Source: Heligmosomoides polygyrus polygyrus (taxonomy: Eukaryota; Nematoda; Chromadorea; Rhabditida; Heligmosomidae). Taken from it: 64,000 bases of DNA. The position numbers and the translations under genes were made by a program. The DNA lies in NCBI GenBank assembly GCA_947396885.1, contig OX377202.1, forward strand, positions 63,460,643 to 63,524,642, written 5' to 3'. Below the pieces are notes generated by a model. That model searched no databases, was not told where the DNA came from, and saw only the letters and a list, made by a program, of their open reading frames with translations. This document shows, piece after piece, positions 35,201 through 39,236 of this stretch; position 1 is the first letter of the stretch, and each line of letters opens with the position of its first letter.

Positions 35201-36228
35201 TCCGAGCTCTTTTTAATGATCCTGGTCTCAGCTTGAAGTTCCGTGGGAGATCGAAGCCCATCCCTAGTCAGGTGCGGGGCAAAACTAGGCGCCCGAAATA
35301 GCGGAAAAGTGGCCAACACTACGAAGTCCAGTTCCTCTGTGATTTTCCGACAATTATCCTTCATTTTTCGGAATCGTGAGCGCAAATGTTCCTGTTCCCT
35401 TCTAGAAGTCTTTAAAGTTCTTCCGTCGGTGTCAGATCTGTGTAGGTACAAGAGAGTTAAATGTCTTTGCAGTCGGTAACTGTGTACTCCCCTTCGGCCC
35501 TCTTCCCAGCATTAAGCATATCTTTCGGGTGGACGTCGAGCTCGCACGTTGCTTCCAAGATGAGACTTTGAGAACTGTCCACGAATGTTGTAATGAAGCA
35601 GCTGCATAAACGAGTGTCGATTTCATTCCCCTCACCTTTGACTTGCTTCATTCCGCTTTAGTGCTTGACTTCTAGTGCTTGTGAGGCGTGAGGAGGTGTA
35701 TATCTGCCAAAGACGGCCGAGGAAACTTGCGGCAGACGGTAAACCGGTGCATGGATTGTCTTTAAGGTCAAAGTTCCCTTCAAACTCCAATAGAAGGCCA
35801 AGCAGCTGCTCCCTATCACATACAATCTGACATTTTGGATCTTTCCAGATCTTAGCAGACAGCAGCTATTTTGCATGTGTTGGTAAACAGTGCATCAATA
35901 CTATTTAAAAAAGCTTGTTTGTACTTCGGGATATGCAAGTACGTATTAGGCGATATGGCTTATCAGGACCACTTTGAACAGAGTTTGGTCGCTGTTCGAA
36001 AAATGCAGCTACTTATGAACCATCTGTATATTTCCGGCTCAAACCGACTACACAGGGTTACGAGGTTACCTGCGCCGCGATGCAGTACTAAGGCCCTTCT
36101 CAGCGGCGGCATTAAGTTACATGATGGTGATTCAGGTGCTGAACAACAAGCGTTCGCTGATGCTGACGGTGAACTCCCTTCGATCGGACATCAATCTGCT
36201 GACCAACGCTCTCCACTACATCCTATGA
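2170..36228 (+). CDS. tph-1: Tryptophan 5-hydroxylase, spliced gene (3' ten exons; 5' end missing)
   Basis: The enzyme hydroxylates L-tryptophan to 5-hydroxytryptophan using tetrahydrobiopterin, oxygen and Fe(II). This is the rate-limiting step of serotonin synthesis in serotonergic neurons. Ten exons (2170-2273, 3824-3891, 3945-4034, 4099-4205, 7037-7172, 21326-21452, 21660-21797, 23686-23819, 23881-23947, 36136-36228) join with matching phases to about 353 codons. Landmarks are [23 protein letters not shown], the iron-ligand box HELMGH, SIEFGL with the third ligand Glu, and a heptad-Leu C-terminal helix. The sequence YFF before SIEFGL marks a tryptophan hydroxylase: phenylalanine and tyrosine hydroxylases have YWF. 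The segment [14 protein letters not shown] also fits TPH rather than PAH. About 150-180 N-terminal residues (ACT domain, start) are absent from the window. All splice sites are GT-AG. No frameshift or stop interrupts the exons, so the gene looks functional. Intron sizes run from 53 bp to 14.2 kb. Confidence 0.95.
2274..3823. other. tph-1 intron, 1.55 kb, no recognised insert
   Basis: Between exons a and b. Open readings at 2442-2663 and around 2902-3133 are short and resemble nothing I know. The repeated CACACA at 3717-3726 is a very short dinucleotide run. Confidence 0.6.
3824..3891 (+). CDS. tph-1: tph-1 exon b
   Basis: Acceptor ATTTAAG|GGC, donor CA|GTGAGT. It reads [20 protein letters not shown] then YK and part of a His codon. 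This is the conserved GFKD.xYR.RR..FA..A.NYKH block that begins the catalytic domain. It ends in phase 2. Confidence 0.95.
3945..4034 (+). CDS. tph-1: tph-1 exon c
   Basis: Acceptor GGTTTTCAG|CGG after a 53-bp intron. It reads [19 protein letters not shown] and continues through IYRKLRELQ. The donor that restores the frame is AAGAA|GTTCGT, which departs from consensus. It is chosen because it is the only GT found that joins QKK directly to HACQEF, as family alignments require. The following intron is 64 bp. Confidence 0.9.
4099..4205 (+). CDS. tph-1: tph-1 exon d
   Basis: Acceptor TTATTCAG|ACATGCC, donor AAAG|GTCTGT. It reads [19 protein letters not shown] and continues to [11 protein letters not shown], the block that precedes the substrate and cofactor region. 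Phase 1 at the end matches the CG start of the next exon, giving KAKTGF across the junction. Confidence 0.95.
4206..7036. other. tph-1 intron, 2.8 kb
   Basis: No host exon or recognisable transposon protein is visible. It holds a small hairpin (6875-6914) and a short direct repeat of GGTCCCAGGGGAG around 6053-6088. Short open readings near 5747-6038 and 6241-7084 have no resemblance that I can support. Confidence 0.6.
6875..6914. repeat. Small perfect inverted repeat, 14-bp arms
   Basis: GACCCAGATTTTTG at 6875-6888 and its exact reverse complement at 6901-6914 enclose 12 bases. GTGA outside the left arm and TCAC a few bases beyond the right arm loosely extend it. It lies 123 bp before a tph-1 exon. 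Confidence 0.8.
7037..7172 (+). CDS. tph-1: tph-1 exon e (pterin and substrate pocket)
   Basis: Acceptor TTTTCTCAG|CG, donor CC|GTGAGT. It reads [20 protein letters not shown] and continues to [22 protein letters not shown]. The [14 protein letters not shown] and CTQY.RH..DP.YTPEP motifs line the pterin and amino-acid pocket in this family. Phase 2 at the end is completed by the A that begins exon f. Confidence 0.97.
7173..8777. other. Start of the 14.2-kb tph-1 intron, no recognised gene
   Basis: Opposing open readings at 7607-7868 and 7890-8260 are each under 90 codons and unrecognised. AGAATAGAATAGAAT at 7861-7875 is a short pentamer run. Confidence 0.5.
8778..8974. mobile_element. MITE with GGTACATGTCGC termini, copy 1
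   Basis: The 197-bp unit starts GGTACATGTCGCG and ends with its inverse CGCGACATGTACC. A second copy with the same ends and related interior (AGCCAATGATAA, CTCTCTGAA, AATGCGGTCT) lies at 42274-42475. Two copies with the same boundaries show it is mobile. No transposase is encoded. The superfamily is not determined because the flanking duplication is unclear. Confidence 0.85.
8975..9655. other. Intronic stretch, nothing recognised
   Basis: No coding or repeat structure beyond a short duplicated GGTATACAG near 9095-9112. Confidence 0.5.
9659..9798. mobile_element. PIF/Harbinger-type MITE, TTA target duplication
   Basis: A 140-bp GC-rich unit whose ends (AGCCGCGTGCACACTT and, inverted, CGCCGCGGGCACACTT) are imperfect inverted repeats. 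It is flanked by TTA on both sides (9656-9658, 9799-9801). A 3-bp TTA/TAA duplication is the mark of the PIF/Harbinger superfamily. Confidence 0.75.
9802..10540. other. Intronic stretch, nothing recognised
   Basis: A short repeat of AGTAAACCAA with TAATACCATGTAACCAGATA occurs near 10198-10250. No gene is seen. Confidence 0.5.
10541..11403 (-). mobile_element. RTE-type LINE, 5'-truncated copy with 9-bp target duplication
   Basis: It is the same family as the fragment at 67-1170. On the minus strand it begins in [11 protein letters not shown] and runs through ASETWAI and WAGHVMRF to the same C-terminus, YDQRDDR. A frameshift and a short rearrangement after the catalytic box break the frame; the main open part is 10547-11173. 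TACATAAAT flanks both ends (10532-10540 and 11404-11412). This gives exact insertion limits and shows that integration was already 5'-truncated. Confidence 0.9.
11500..12300. repeat. TTCGAA/TTCGAATATTCG-rich repeat region
   Basis: Dense copies of TTCGAAT, ATTCGAA and AATATTCGA occur at 11515-11725 and again at 12203-12297, separated by about 480 bp of ordinary DNA. The two ends are alike (GTTTTTCGAAAxTATTCGA, then GCxCGAAAxTTTTCGGT). Clustered subterminal repeats like these are typical of non-autonomous hAT-type elements, compare 41816-44163. I could not define terminal repeats or a duplication. Confidence 0.6.
12417..12433. repeat. Left 17-bp target duplication of the nested LINE block
   Basis: CTGGAATCATAAAGATT here is repeated exactly at 19492-19508. 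The two copies bracket the 12434-19491 insertion. Confidence 0.9.
12434..13190 (-). mobile_element. LINE A (RTE-type endonuclease/RT), 3' part
   Basis: The minus-strand frame 12568-13062 encodes the RT C-terminus: [67 protein letters not shown] and [11 protein letters not shown]. It has an internal deletion: KSQI joins straight to KMLRW, losing about 30 residues usually present between them. The 3' UTR runs to 12434. The segment 13060-13190 reads open but does not resemble the usual sequence at this point. The 5' continuation is at 17056-19491, beyond the inserted LINE B. Confidence 0.88.
13227..14048 (+). CDS. LINE B ORF1 protein (coiled coil plus RRM-like)
   Basis: 273 residues. The N-terminal half has a probable coiled coil (residues about 50-95, [12 protein letters not shown] then [17 protein letters not shown]). 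Residues about 130-215 read [13 protein letters not shown], then [15 protein letters not shown] and RLVKVVLPS. This is the pattern of the esterase-less, RRM-like ORF1 of nematode CR1/jockey-group LINEs, which packages element RNA as a trimer. The following [15 protein letters not shown] is a conserved basic end of that domain. The frame is intact. The function is assigned from family knowledge; no zinc knuckle is visible. Confidence 0.75.
   Translation: MSEMNTPLRASSVPATKRKHLDVVSPDKDEHLSQLLSGADSEIPAYAKVMLSALLETRRQMETLQQWCLKVSEENAQLKIKNARLKQLVECKNSSVQAAENSLSPSPNPPSHMVASNDMIQNSLHEFERRRSVVIYGIPELSSFSATDRALHDLSHVTSILSHLDVECLPCSVYRMGKPKVNGSRLVKVVLPSSKHRDFAVKRASRLRTFFCKGIFLRPSLSKEELERQRVARNSNRRLQDASGSVTTIDASQGPNPSVYSLNVSHAAPSGNS
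14087..15507 (+). pseudogene. LINE B ORF2, apurinic-like endonuclease part, frameshifted
   Basis: Frame 1 (14087-14557) has [10 protein letters not shown], ending at [11 protein letters not shown], the catalytic GDFN motif. The frame then shifts, and 14602-15507 continues with [22 protein letters not shown] (the SDH catalytic His motif) and the linker to the RT. The conserved order ..NIRS..GDFN..SDH is that of LINE AP endonucleases, which nick the target DNA. The break at about 14525-14600 and a second at about 15480 prevent a single product, so the copy is inactive. Confidence 0.85.
15513..16751 (+). pseudogene. LINE B ORF2, reverse transcriptase domain
   Basis: It is open for 412 codons. 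RT motifs in order are [58 protein letters not shown] and the catalytic box YADDVKVY, followed by thumb and C-terminal [12 protein letters not shown] [13 protein letters not shown]. This is the CR1/jockey arrangement. It is in a different frame from the preceding endonuclease part, and the last 40 residues ([14 protein letters not shown]..) continue in yet another frame to about 16870. The RT catalytic residues are all present, so the copy decayed recently. Confidence 0.92.
17030..17055 (+). repeat. LINE B pentamer 3' tail
   Basis: AATAAATACAATACAATACAA: an (ACAAT)n microsatellite marks the 3' end of the element. Confidence 0.8.
17146..18224 (-). pseudogene. LINE A reverse transcriptase, two overlapping frames
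   Basis: Frame 17562-18224 carries [32 protein letters not shown], then [20 protein letters not shown] and [16 protein letters not shown]. Frame 17146-17622 continues with [41 protein letters not shown] and the catalytic YADDVML. Together they form an RTE-type RT broken by one frameshift near 17562-17622 (between QCGF and GCGTIDA). Catalytic Asp residues remain. Confidence 0.9.
18324..19198 (-). pseudogene. LINE A endonuclease, frameshifted
   Basis: The readings 18935-19198, 18727-19044 and 18324-18848 together give [64 protein letters not shown] and [12 protein letters not shown]. These are the ordered motifs of an AP-type endonuclease (N..QET..GDLN..D..H). It is split over three frames, so it is not functional. 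Confidence 0.88.
19492..19508. repeat. Right 17-bp target duplication of the nested LINE block
   Basis: An exact copy of 12417-12433, directly at the 5' end of LINE A. Confidence 0.9.
19509..20322. other. Intronic stretch, AT-rich, no gene recognised
   Basis: Contains a C run of 13 at about 20227-20239. Nothing else is supported. Confidence 0.5.
20323..20604 (+). CDS. Unidentified candidate exon inside the tph-1 intron
   Basis: The strong acceptor CTATTTTCCTTTCCAG ends at 20322 and is followed by 93 open codons to a TGA. The reading is [20 protein letters not shown], then [27 protein letters not shown], and a hydrophobic stretch [19 protein letters not shown]. The composition looks protein-like. 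I do not recognise it. It is on the same strand as tph-1 but does not fit the hydroxylase. It could be the last exon of a nested gene, part of an unknown repeat, or a chance frame. Confidence 0.3.
   Translation: MSELVVVPKSLPSSRVEISIPLLENGLHHYLPTSSLHIPSTNEKAGIAQKLDYVAHFVKGTILTGGYPVLLPMALYNILCILERIPVKTPKNR
21036..21194. mobile_element. Foldback MITE (GGATTCATCAACGA family), shorter copy
   Basis: The ends GGGGTCAGACTCATCAACG and CGTTGATGAATCCGGCCCC are inverted. Inner arms pair as well (AACGCGGC.. with ..AAGCCGCG, GATAAGC). It is related to the longer copy at 61650-61834 and ends 131 bp before tph-1 exon f. Confidence 0.8.
21326..21452 (+). CDS. tph-1: tph-1 exon f (iron-binding His box)
   Basis: Acceptor GTTTCCAG|AG, donor ACG|GTGATC. 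It reads [20 protein letters not shown], then [13 protein letters not shown] and KLAT. The two histidines of HELMGH are two of the three Fe(II) ligands. The exon uses a 1-base phase from exon e and ends in phase 0. It follows the 14.2-kb intron. Confidence 0.97.
21660..21797 (+). CDS. tph-1: tph-1 exon g (third iron ligand)
   Basis: Acceptor CATTTCAG|CTG after a 207-bp intron, donor CAG|GTCTGC. It reads [15 protein letters not shown], a Gly/Asn-rich insert (SGNGNNGG), then [16 protein letters not shown]. The Glu of IEFGL is the third iron ligand. The Phe before FSIEF is the TPH-specific residue (Trp in phenylalanine and tyrosine hydroxylases). The low-complexity insert is longer than in vertebrate enzymes. 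Confidence 0.97.
21798..23685. other. tph-1 intron, 1.9 kb
   Basis: No recognised insert. Contains a C run of 11 or more at about 22731-22742. Short readings at 22286-22663 and 22897-23142 are unidentified. Confidence 0.6.
23686..23819 (+). CDS. tph-1: tph-1 exon h
   Basis: Acceptor CATTATTCAG|CAT, donor AG|GTGAAC. It reads [20 protein letters not shown], then [20 protein letters not shown] and QQKLR. QECLIT.FQ..Y is the TPH form of a block that differs in phenylalanine hydroxylase. It joins to exon i across a 61-bp intron. Confidence 0.97.
23881..23947 (+). CDS. tph-1: tph-1 exon i
   Basis: Acceptor TTCTTGCAG|A, donor GAG|GTGAGT. It reads [20 protein letters not shown] then IE. The KRPF.V.YNPYT.S motif closes the catalytic domain. 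It ends in phase 0, and the next exon lies 12.2 kb away. Confidence 0.97.
24520..24840 (+). mobile_element. mariner-type transposase, N-terminal remnant
   Basis: 24536-24829 reads [32 protein letters not shown], then [20 protein letters not shown]. This matches the first helix-turn-helix region of mariner (SETMAR-like) transposases: IRxLxLYxxKxGHNAAxAxxxINxAFG..GxESLxDExRGRPxxxxxxDQLK. The second HTH is degraded and the DDD catalytic domain is missing. No terminal repeats were located. Confidence 0.75.
24841..25269. other. Intronic stretch, nothing recognised
   Basis: No open reading longer than about 50 codons and no repeat that I can name. Confidence 0.5.
25270..26960 (-). mobile_element. 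CR1/jockey-like LINE RT remnant, split by a MITE
   Basis: Read on the minus strand from 26960 down: [19 protein letters not shown], then [13 protein letters not shown]. After the MITE at 26265-26608 it continues with [17 protein letters not shown], the box [27 protein letters not shown], and [14 protein letters not shown]. These are RT motifs 2-5 and the C-terminal domain in the correct order. Many stops and frameshifts make it a dead copy, older than LINE B. Confidence 0.82.
26265..26608. mobile_element. PIF/Harbinger-type MITE with TTA duplication
   Basis: 344 bp. The ends AGCGGCTTTCACACTGCCGT and, inverted, AGCGGCTTTCATACTGCCGT differ at one position, and the match extends into GTTGCTGCTG / GTTGTTGCTG. 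TTA flanks both sides (26262-26264, 26609-26611). It is inserted in a LINE RT reading frame between AFGRV..PIEGF and the next motif. Confidence 0.88.
26961..27740. other. Intronic stretch, nothing recognised
   Basis: AT-rich DNA with a T-rich low-complexity block at about 27660-27740. No gene is supported. Confidence 0.5.
27741..27815 (+). mobile_element. SINE-A tail fragment
   Basis: CATCCCGTAGAAGTAGAATG, then GCGCATCCCAGAAGGGATTGAG, GTAACGCCGTCCTTTATCCT. The same tail is found, inverted, at 29738-29790. The tRNA-like head is absent. Confidence 0.7.
27816..28183. other. Intronic stretch, nothing recognised
   Basis: No coding or repeat signal supported. Confidence 0.5.
28186..29251 (+). mobile_element. 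mariner element with both terminal repeats, TA duplication
   Basis: The 1066-bp element is bounded by TTGGGTTGGAAAAAAGTC and, inverted, TTAGGTTGGAAAAAAGTC, with TA on both sides (28184-28185, 29252-29253). On the + strand it holds a degraded transposase: HTH region [20 protein letters not shown] and [20 protein letters not shown]; then [15 protein letters not shown] (first catalytic Asp); [18 protein letters not shown] (second); [20 protein letters not shown] (third). The spacing after the second Asp is that of DD34D mariners. The frames shift several times, and the linker between the HTH and the catalytic domain is shortened, so it cannot make transposase. Confidence 0.92.
29254..29737. other. 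Intronic stretch, nothing recognised
   Basis: No gene or repeat supported. Confidence 0.5.
29738..30009 (-). mobile_element. tRNA-derived SINE (SINE-A), full copy
   Basis: On the minus strand it begins GGCGCGTGTGGCGCAGTCTG, with an A-box-like TGGCGCAGTCTGAGG and a B-box-like GGTTCTTGGTTCGGATTTCC about 45 bp further. These are internal RNA polymerase III promoter boxes inherited from a tRNA. A conserved body and tail (GGATTGGGTAACGCCGTCCT) follow. Related copies: 46832-47065, 63707-63955 and a tail at 27741-27815. Confidence 0.8.
30010..32640. other. 2.6 kb of intron with no recognised gene or element
   Basis: Short frames on both strands are unidentified. G runs occur at about 31072-31079 and 32379-32387. 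A pyrimidine/GC-rich patch at 32340-32400 has no assigned role. Confidence 0.5.
32650..32930 (-). repeat. Repeat R1, copy 1 (inverted relative to copy 2)
   Basis: The minus-strand reading [16 protein letters not shown], then [11 protein letters not shown], reappears on the plus strand at 34960-35250 ([27 protein letters not shown]). DNA similarity extends on both sides (GGAACTTCAAG.CGAG.CCAGGATCATTA). This is a dispersed repeat; the shared amino-acid reading may be accidental. Confidence 0.75.
33050..33228. repeat. Foldback with 47-bp arms enclosing a tRNA-like sequence
   Basis: Arms 33050-33096 and 33182-33228 are reverse complements with two mismatches. The 85-bp loop, plus the first bases of the right arm, holds the tRNA-like block 33118-33187. 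Arm sequence GTTGCGATCAAAACTCTTGC resembles the 3' part of SINE-B copies elsewhere (AAGAGTTTAGATCGCAAC). Confidence 0.85.
33118..33187 (+). other. tRNA-like sequence (degenerate tRNA or SINE-B head)
   Basis: A 70-base cloverleaf can be drawn: acceptor GCGCCGG with CTGGCGC (7 pairs, one G-U), a weak D arm, anticodon stem CTGC/GCAG with loop CCGGAAA, and a perfect T arm GCGGG-TTCGAGT-CCCGC. The loop would present GGA (serine codons). However, base 33 is C instead of U, the anticodon stem has only four pairs, and the serine long variable arm is lacking. I read it as a tRNA-derived relic, not a working gene. Confidence 0.6.
33262..33873 (+). mobile_element. LINE A family, 5' fragment
   Basis: It is collinear with the 5' end of LINE A (19491 downward): leader GATGTCCGTTCCTCCAC, then CAGGCGACAGGCCCTAGTGA, then NVGTL and [14 protein letters not shown] of the endonuclease, ending at LFSSYAPQ. 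It stops abruptly near 33873. It keeps the 5' end and loses the 3' end, the reverse of normal LINE truncation, so it was cut by later deletion or rearrangement. Confidence 0.85.
34020..34640 (+). mobile_element. RTE-type LINE endonuclease fragment
   Basis: Reads [19 protein letters not shown], then [41 protein letters not shown] and [14 protein letters not shown], followed after a frameshift by [10 protein letters not shown]. These are the AP-endonuclease motifs (QETK, GGVGFLV, YSPT, DFN) of the RTE family whose RT lies at 67-1170 and 10541-11403. No RT follows, so the fragment is truncated on its 3' side. It is not functional. Confidence 0.82.
34960..35250 (+). repeat. Repeat R1, copy 2
   Basis: Inverted relative to 32650-32930; see that entry. 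Together the two copies bracket the foldback, the LINE A fragment and the RTE fragment. Confidence 0.75.
35636..35865 (-). pseudogene. Unidentified coding-like reading, antisense in tph-1 intron
   Basis: On the minus strand an open frame gives [20 protein letters not shown], then [19 protein letters not shown] and [14 protein letters not shown], ending at [10 protein letters not shown] with AAAG|GTGAGG as a good donor. The next 200 bp hold a second coding-like frame ([20 protein letters not shown]) with a 1-base shift. The style is convincingly protein-like but I do not recognise the family. It may be an exon of an antisense gene or a decayed transposon. Confidence 0.3.
36136..36228 (+). CDS. 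tph-1: tph-1 last exon (tetramerisation helix and stop)
   Basis: Acceptor GTGATTCAG|GTG, 30 codons and TGA. It reads [20 protein letters not shown] then [10 protein letters not shown]. Leu/Val at heptad positions form the C-terminal coiled-coil helix that assembles the tetramer in this family. It is separated from the previous exon by 12.2 kb. No AATAAA lies close behind the stop. Confidence 0.97.
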   Translation: MLNNKRSLMLTVNSLRSDINLLTNALHYIL

Positions 36229-36748
36229 GATCTCCGTAGCTGCAGACAATCTCCTGCACTTCTGGCGATGTGTTCTGGCCATTTATCTCATAACCACGCT
36301 TTCGCAAGAACTGATTATTGAGCTTTTATGCAGCTAGTCGACGCAGTAGAGCTTTTAGACAGCATTTGCTAGACGATTAGGAGCGCTACGTGTGTCACTG
36401 TTTCCTTCAGCCTGCGCCGACAGGCTGTCAAGCGTGGCATGTGCTGAAAGAAACCAACCACCTCACCGCTGCGGCTTCTGATCCTCAACGATGTGCGCTG
36501 ATGATCATTCGCAGGAGTTTCCGAGTCCTCAAAAATTTGGAAAGGGGGCCAGCCAGATTCAGATAGCTCGCATGCAGGTGAAACACATAAACTGCAAGTT
36601 TACCCAAGCACTCGTGGGGATATGCGATCCGCTATCCAAGCACCGTCGCTTTCTCCAGTCAGTCACCTTCGTAGTGCTTCAAACGGACGAGGCGACACTG
36701 CGAACAAGGGCGTGGTATTTCAAACGACGTATGTTTTCAGCAATTAGC
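36229..36748. other. Putative tph-1 3' UTR and downstream DNA
   Basis: No canonical AATAAA is visible in the first 500 bp after the stop. Nothing else recognised. Confidence 0.5.
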
Positions 36749-36770
36749 TGTTTATTTGCCCAAGTTTGAG
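36749..36770 (+). other. SL1-like 22-mer followed by a GT
   Basis: Compared with the nematode spliced leader SL1, 19 of 22 bases agree, including an unbroken CCCAAGTTTGAG at its 3' end, followed by GTAC where an SL RNA has its splice donor. No clear Sm site (AATTTTTGG type) follows, and the next bases do not fold like a standard SL RNA. It may be an SL RNA relic or a chance match. Confidence 0.4.
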
Positions 36771-37324
36771 GTACTTTTAGCTGCTTCTTCGAGAACACTT
36801 ATGACTTTCCATTGGGAGCTTTTATGCGTTCATTCTTCGTGTGGCCCTGCATCTCGTCCCACACTTCTAGGGGAGATTAAGGAATCATTTCAAGAGCACC
36901 ACACTATACAATTGACATGATCAATCCTAGTAAACAGGGAAGTCTTTGGGAGAAATCGGGAATTCTGCACATGAAAATTGTTCTGGTAAGAACAATTCAG
37001 CATCATTTTCTGGGTACCGTATTGGTCTTAGGAGGATGAAAGAGCAAGCGGACTGGAATAGTACTCTTCGAAGTAAACGCGAAAGTAGCTGAATGCGATC
37101 AGTTGAGAGCCATTTTGTTTTCAAGTTCTGGGACCCCCACAGGAGCCGAATCCACGAACGACTATACACAGATGTACGTGGGAGAAGGGAGGAGCATAGG
37201 CACGGTGTGACATTCATTCATAGCTTATCCAGCCACGTGCGGGCACGGCTAGGTGGAGGGTACTCGGCAGTAGTAGTGGTTAACTCCGGATACTCACGAG
37301 AATTCCTATGATACTTCGATATCG
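36771..37324. other. Non-coding stretch
   Basis: Nothing recognised on either strand. Confidence 0.5.
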
Positions 37325-37720
37325 ATGAATCTGGTGGCAGACGTCACAAACTCGCACCGTGGTGCGGCAAACGTGGTCAAAGCTCGAATAGTTTCTGTCG
37401 GTACAAGCTATAGAGTCCACCAGATAGCTGTTGGTTTGTTTTTAGAACCCATTTGTTTCCTAAAGCTCCAACTGTATAAGCCCAAATCGAGCCCATCGCC
37501 CACGGTCTTACCAGGAAGCCTCGAGTTTGCAGTCATTGCATCCTCAGAGAGCAATTGCGTCCAGCAGTTCTCAGAAATTCAAGAGTGCGCGACGCATCTC
37601 CTCAAAAAGAAGTTCGATGTTGCCTGTCACCGAAATATGGCGGGTCTCGCCGCGAATGCGGTGGCGGGATGCCGCGCGCTGGCTGGCGAAATAGTGACAC
37701 ATGGCTGCGATGTTGCTTAA
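37325..37720 (+). CDS. Hypothetical 131-codon open frame
   Basis: The frame from ATG to TAA holds SLEFAVIASSESNCVQQFSE and KKKFDVACHRNMAGLAANAV. AATAAA lies at 37749-37754, 29 bp after the stop. No known domain, signal peptide or clear splice site. It could be a terminal exon or chance. Confidence 0.25.
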   Translation: MNLVADVTNSHRGAANVVKARIVSVGTSYRVHQIAVGLFLEPICFLKLQLYKPKSSPSPTVLPGSLEFAVIASSESNCVQQFSEIQECATHLLKKKFDVACHRNMAGLAANAVAGCRALAGEIVTHGCDVA

Positions 37721-37754
37721 TTCCACATGTCTCGTCCGAATCGCTGACAATAAA

Positions 37755-38620
37755 GACTCTTCGTTCGACGTGGCTGTGTTTATGTGTGCACTGATAGCTG
37801 GTACTCAGCAGCATTATCGTCCATCTGAGCCTTTTTGTCGCCTTCCGTGTGCGCTGTCGTTCTTCTCCTCGTTCTTCACGGCTGTTTATCCACTTCTCCA
37901 GCGTTCACTTTTTCACTTTCTCGTGAGCAGTTTCCCTTCGCTTAGGATGCTTCACTCCGTCAGTCACATTCACAGCTCGTCCCAACCGACCTTACACTTG
38001 ATAGGACCTCTCATCGCCAGAGATGATGCGTGAACGGTAGCAAAGAAGAGCGAGCACGTAACGCATACCTACCCTGCACGCGAACGAAGTGAACAGTCTC
38101 ATACCAATCCACCCGACCTGGCTGCCTTCCTCACAGGTGAGAGGACTCGGTGTGTTGCACTCCCCAACTCGCTTCTCTCCCACCTGCAAGCATGGGTTCA
38201 TTGCCTTCGTCGTGAGCTCCTCTGAATTTCAAGGAAGTATCTAGTGGCTCTCTCGTGGTATTCCTCAACAAACCTACTTGATAAACAGGATCTCCCGCTC
38301 TCCCACCAACGGCAACACCCTGCTCTTCCCTGGTTGACTAGATCAGTGTATCACCGTTATTCGTGAGCGCTCATCGAAATAGATGTGCCCCTAGATTTAT
38401 AAGGTTACCTCCACCACCCTCTGCTCGTCCCCTCGCTCCTGTCCAGCAGACTGGCGCCGCATCTTGTTGTACAGGTTCTTGTTCACCCTGTTCTCTGACT
38501 GTACTTTGGCAACCTCAGGCATTTCGAAATGCGGCTCGTTGTTGGTCACTATAAGTTGACTAAGGCTCTGCTTTGCTTCTCTGTTTACACAGTGTCTACC
38601 ATTCACAACCCATTCTTCAG
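37755..38620. other. Non-coding stretch
   Basis: Nothing recognised on either strand. Confidence 0.5.
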
Positions 38621-38648
38621 AACTTCAGAATGGTACCATTCTGAAGTT
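38621..38648. repeat. Perfect 28-bp palindrome
   Basis: AACTTCAGAATGGT followed at once by its exact reverse complement, no spacer, with a KpnI-like GGTACC centre. Confidence 0.9.
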
Positions 38649-39236
38649 TTACCATCTGGATAAGAATGTATTTTATTCAGTCCATTGAAGGTTCTTGGTT
38701 GAGGCTTCAGTTCAAACATGAATAATGCTTGCTGTGGCAGATGCTCCTTGCATGCAATTCAAGCGTAGGTCTTGCCAATATGTCGTGTTGCACTCCTTTG
38801 AAGGGGAACAATTCTTGTTGTCACCTAGTTACTCTCAACAACGAGCTACGATTCGGTCCCACATTGTTGCTCCTACAAAGGCCATGGGAGGTGTGATTAC
38901 AAAACCTTGAGATCACATATACGTTCGCTGGGCTGTTTTCTAGAAGGCGGCGAATAGTATTCTCTGTGAAACCCACATGCCCAGGCCAACCCAACATTTC
39001 ATATCTCCAGGGGGGACGACATGCTTGTACTGGCCCTGGAAGAATAAAACACCTGGATCGACCATTGACCGACTGCCGCAGCTAATTGCGCAGTCCGAAT
39101 AGGTCGATCCTTGGTGATGTCAAACGGGGAGAAACACATGGCGCATCCCAATGCTTTGACTAACATCTAGGGTAGGCTAAATCTGTTTGCAGCCCATGGG
39201 TTGTAGACGATCATTCCTTACAAATTGCGTGCGGGA
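38649..39236. other. Non-coding stretch
   Basis: Nothing recognised on either strand. Confidence 0.5.

Noticed and set aside
2170..36228. Phenylalanine or tyrosine hydroxylase as identity of the spliced gene
   Set aside because: YFFSIEFGL (not YWF), QECLITTFQ and DPLYTPEPD fit tryptophan hydroxylase better.
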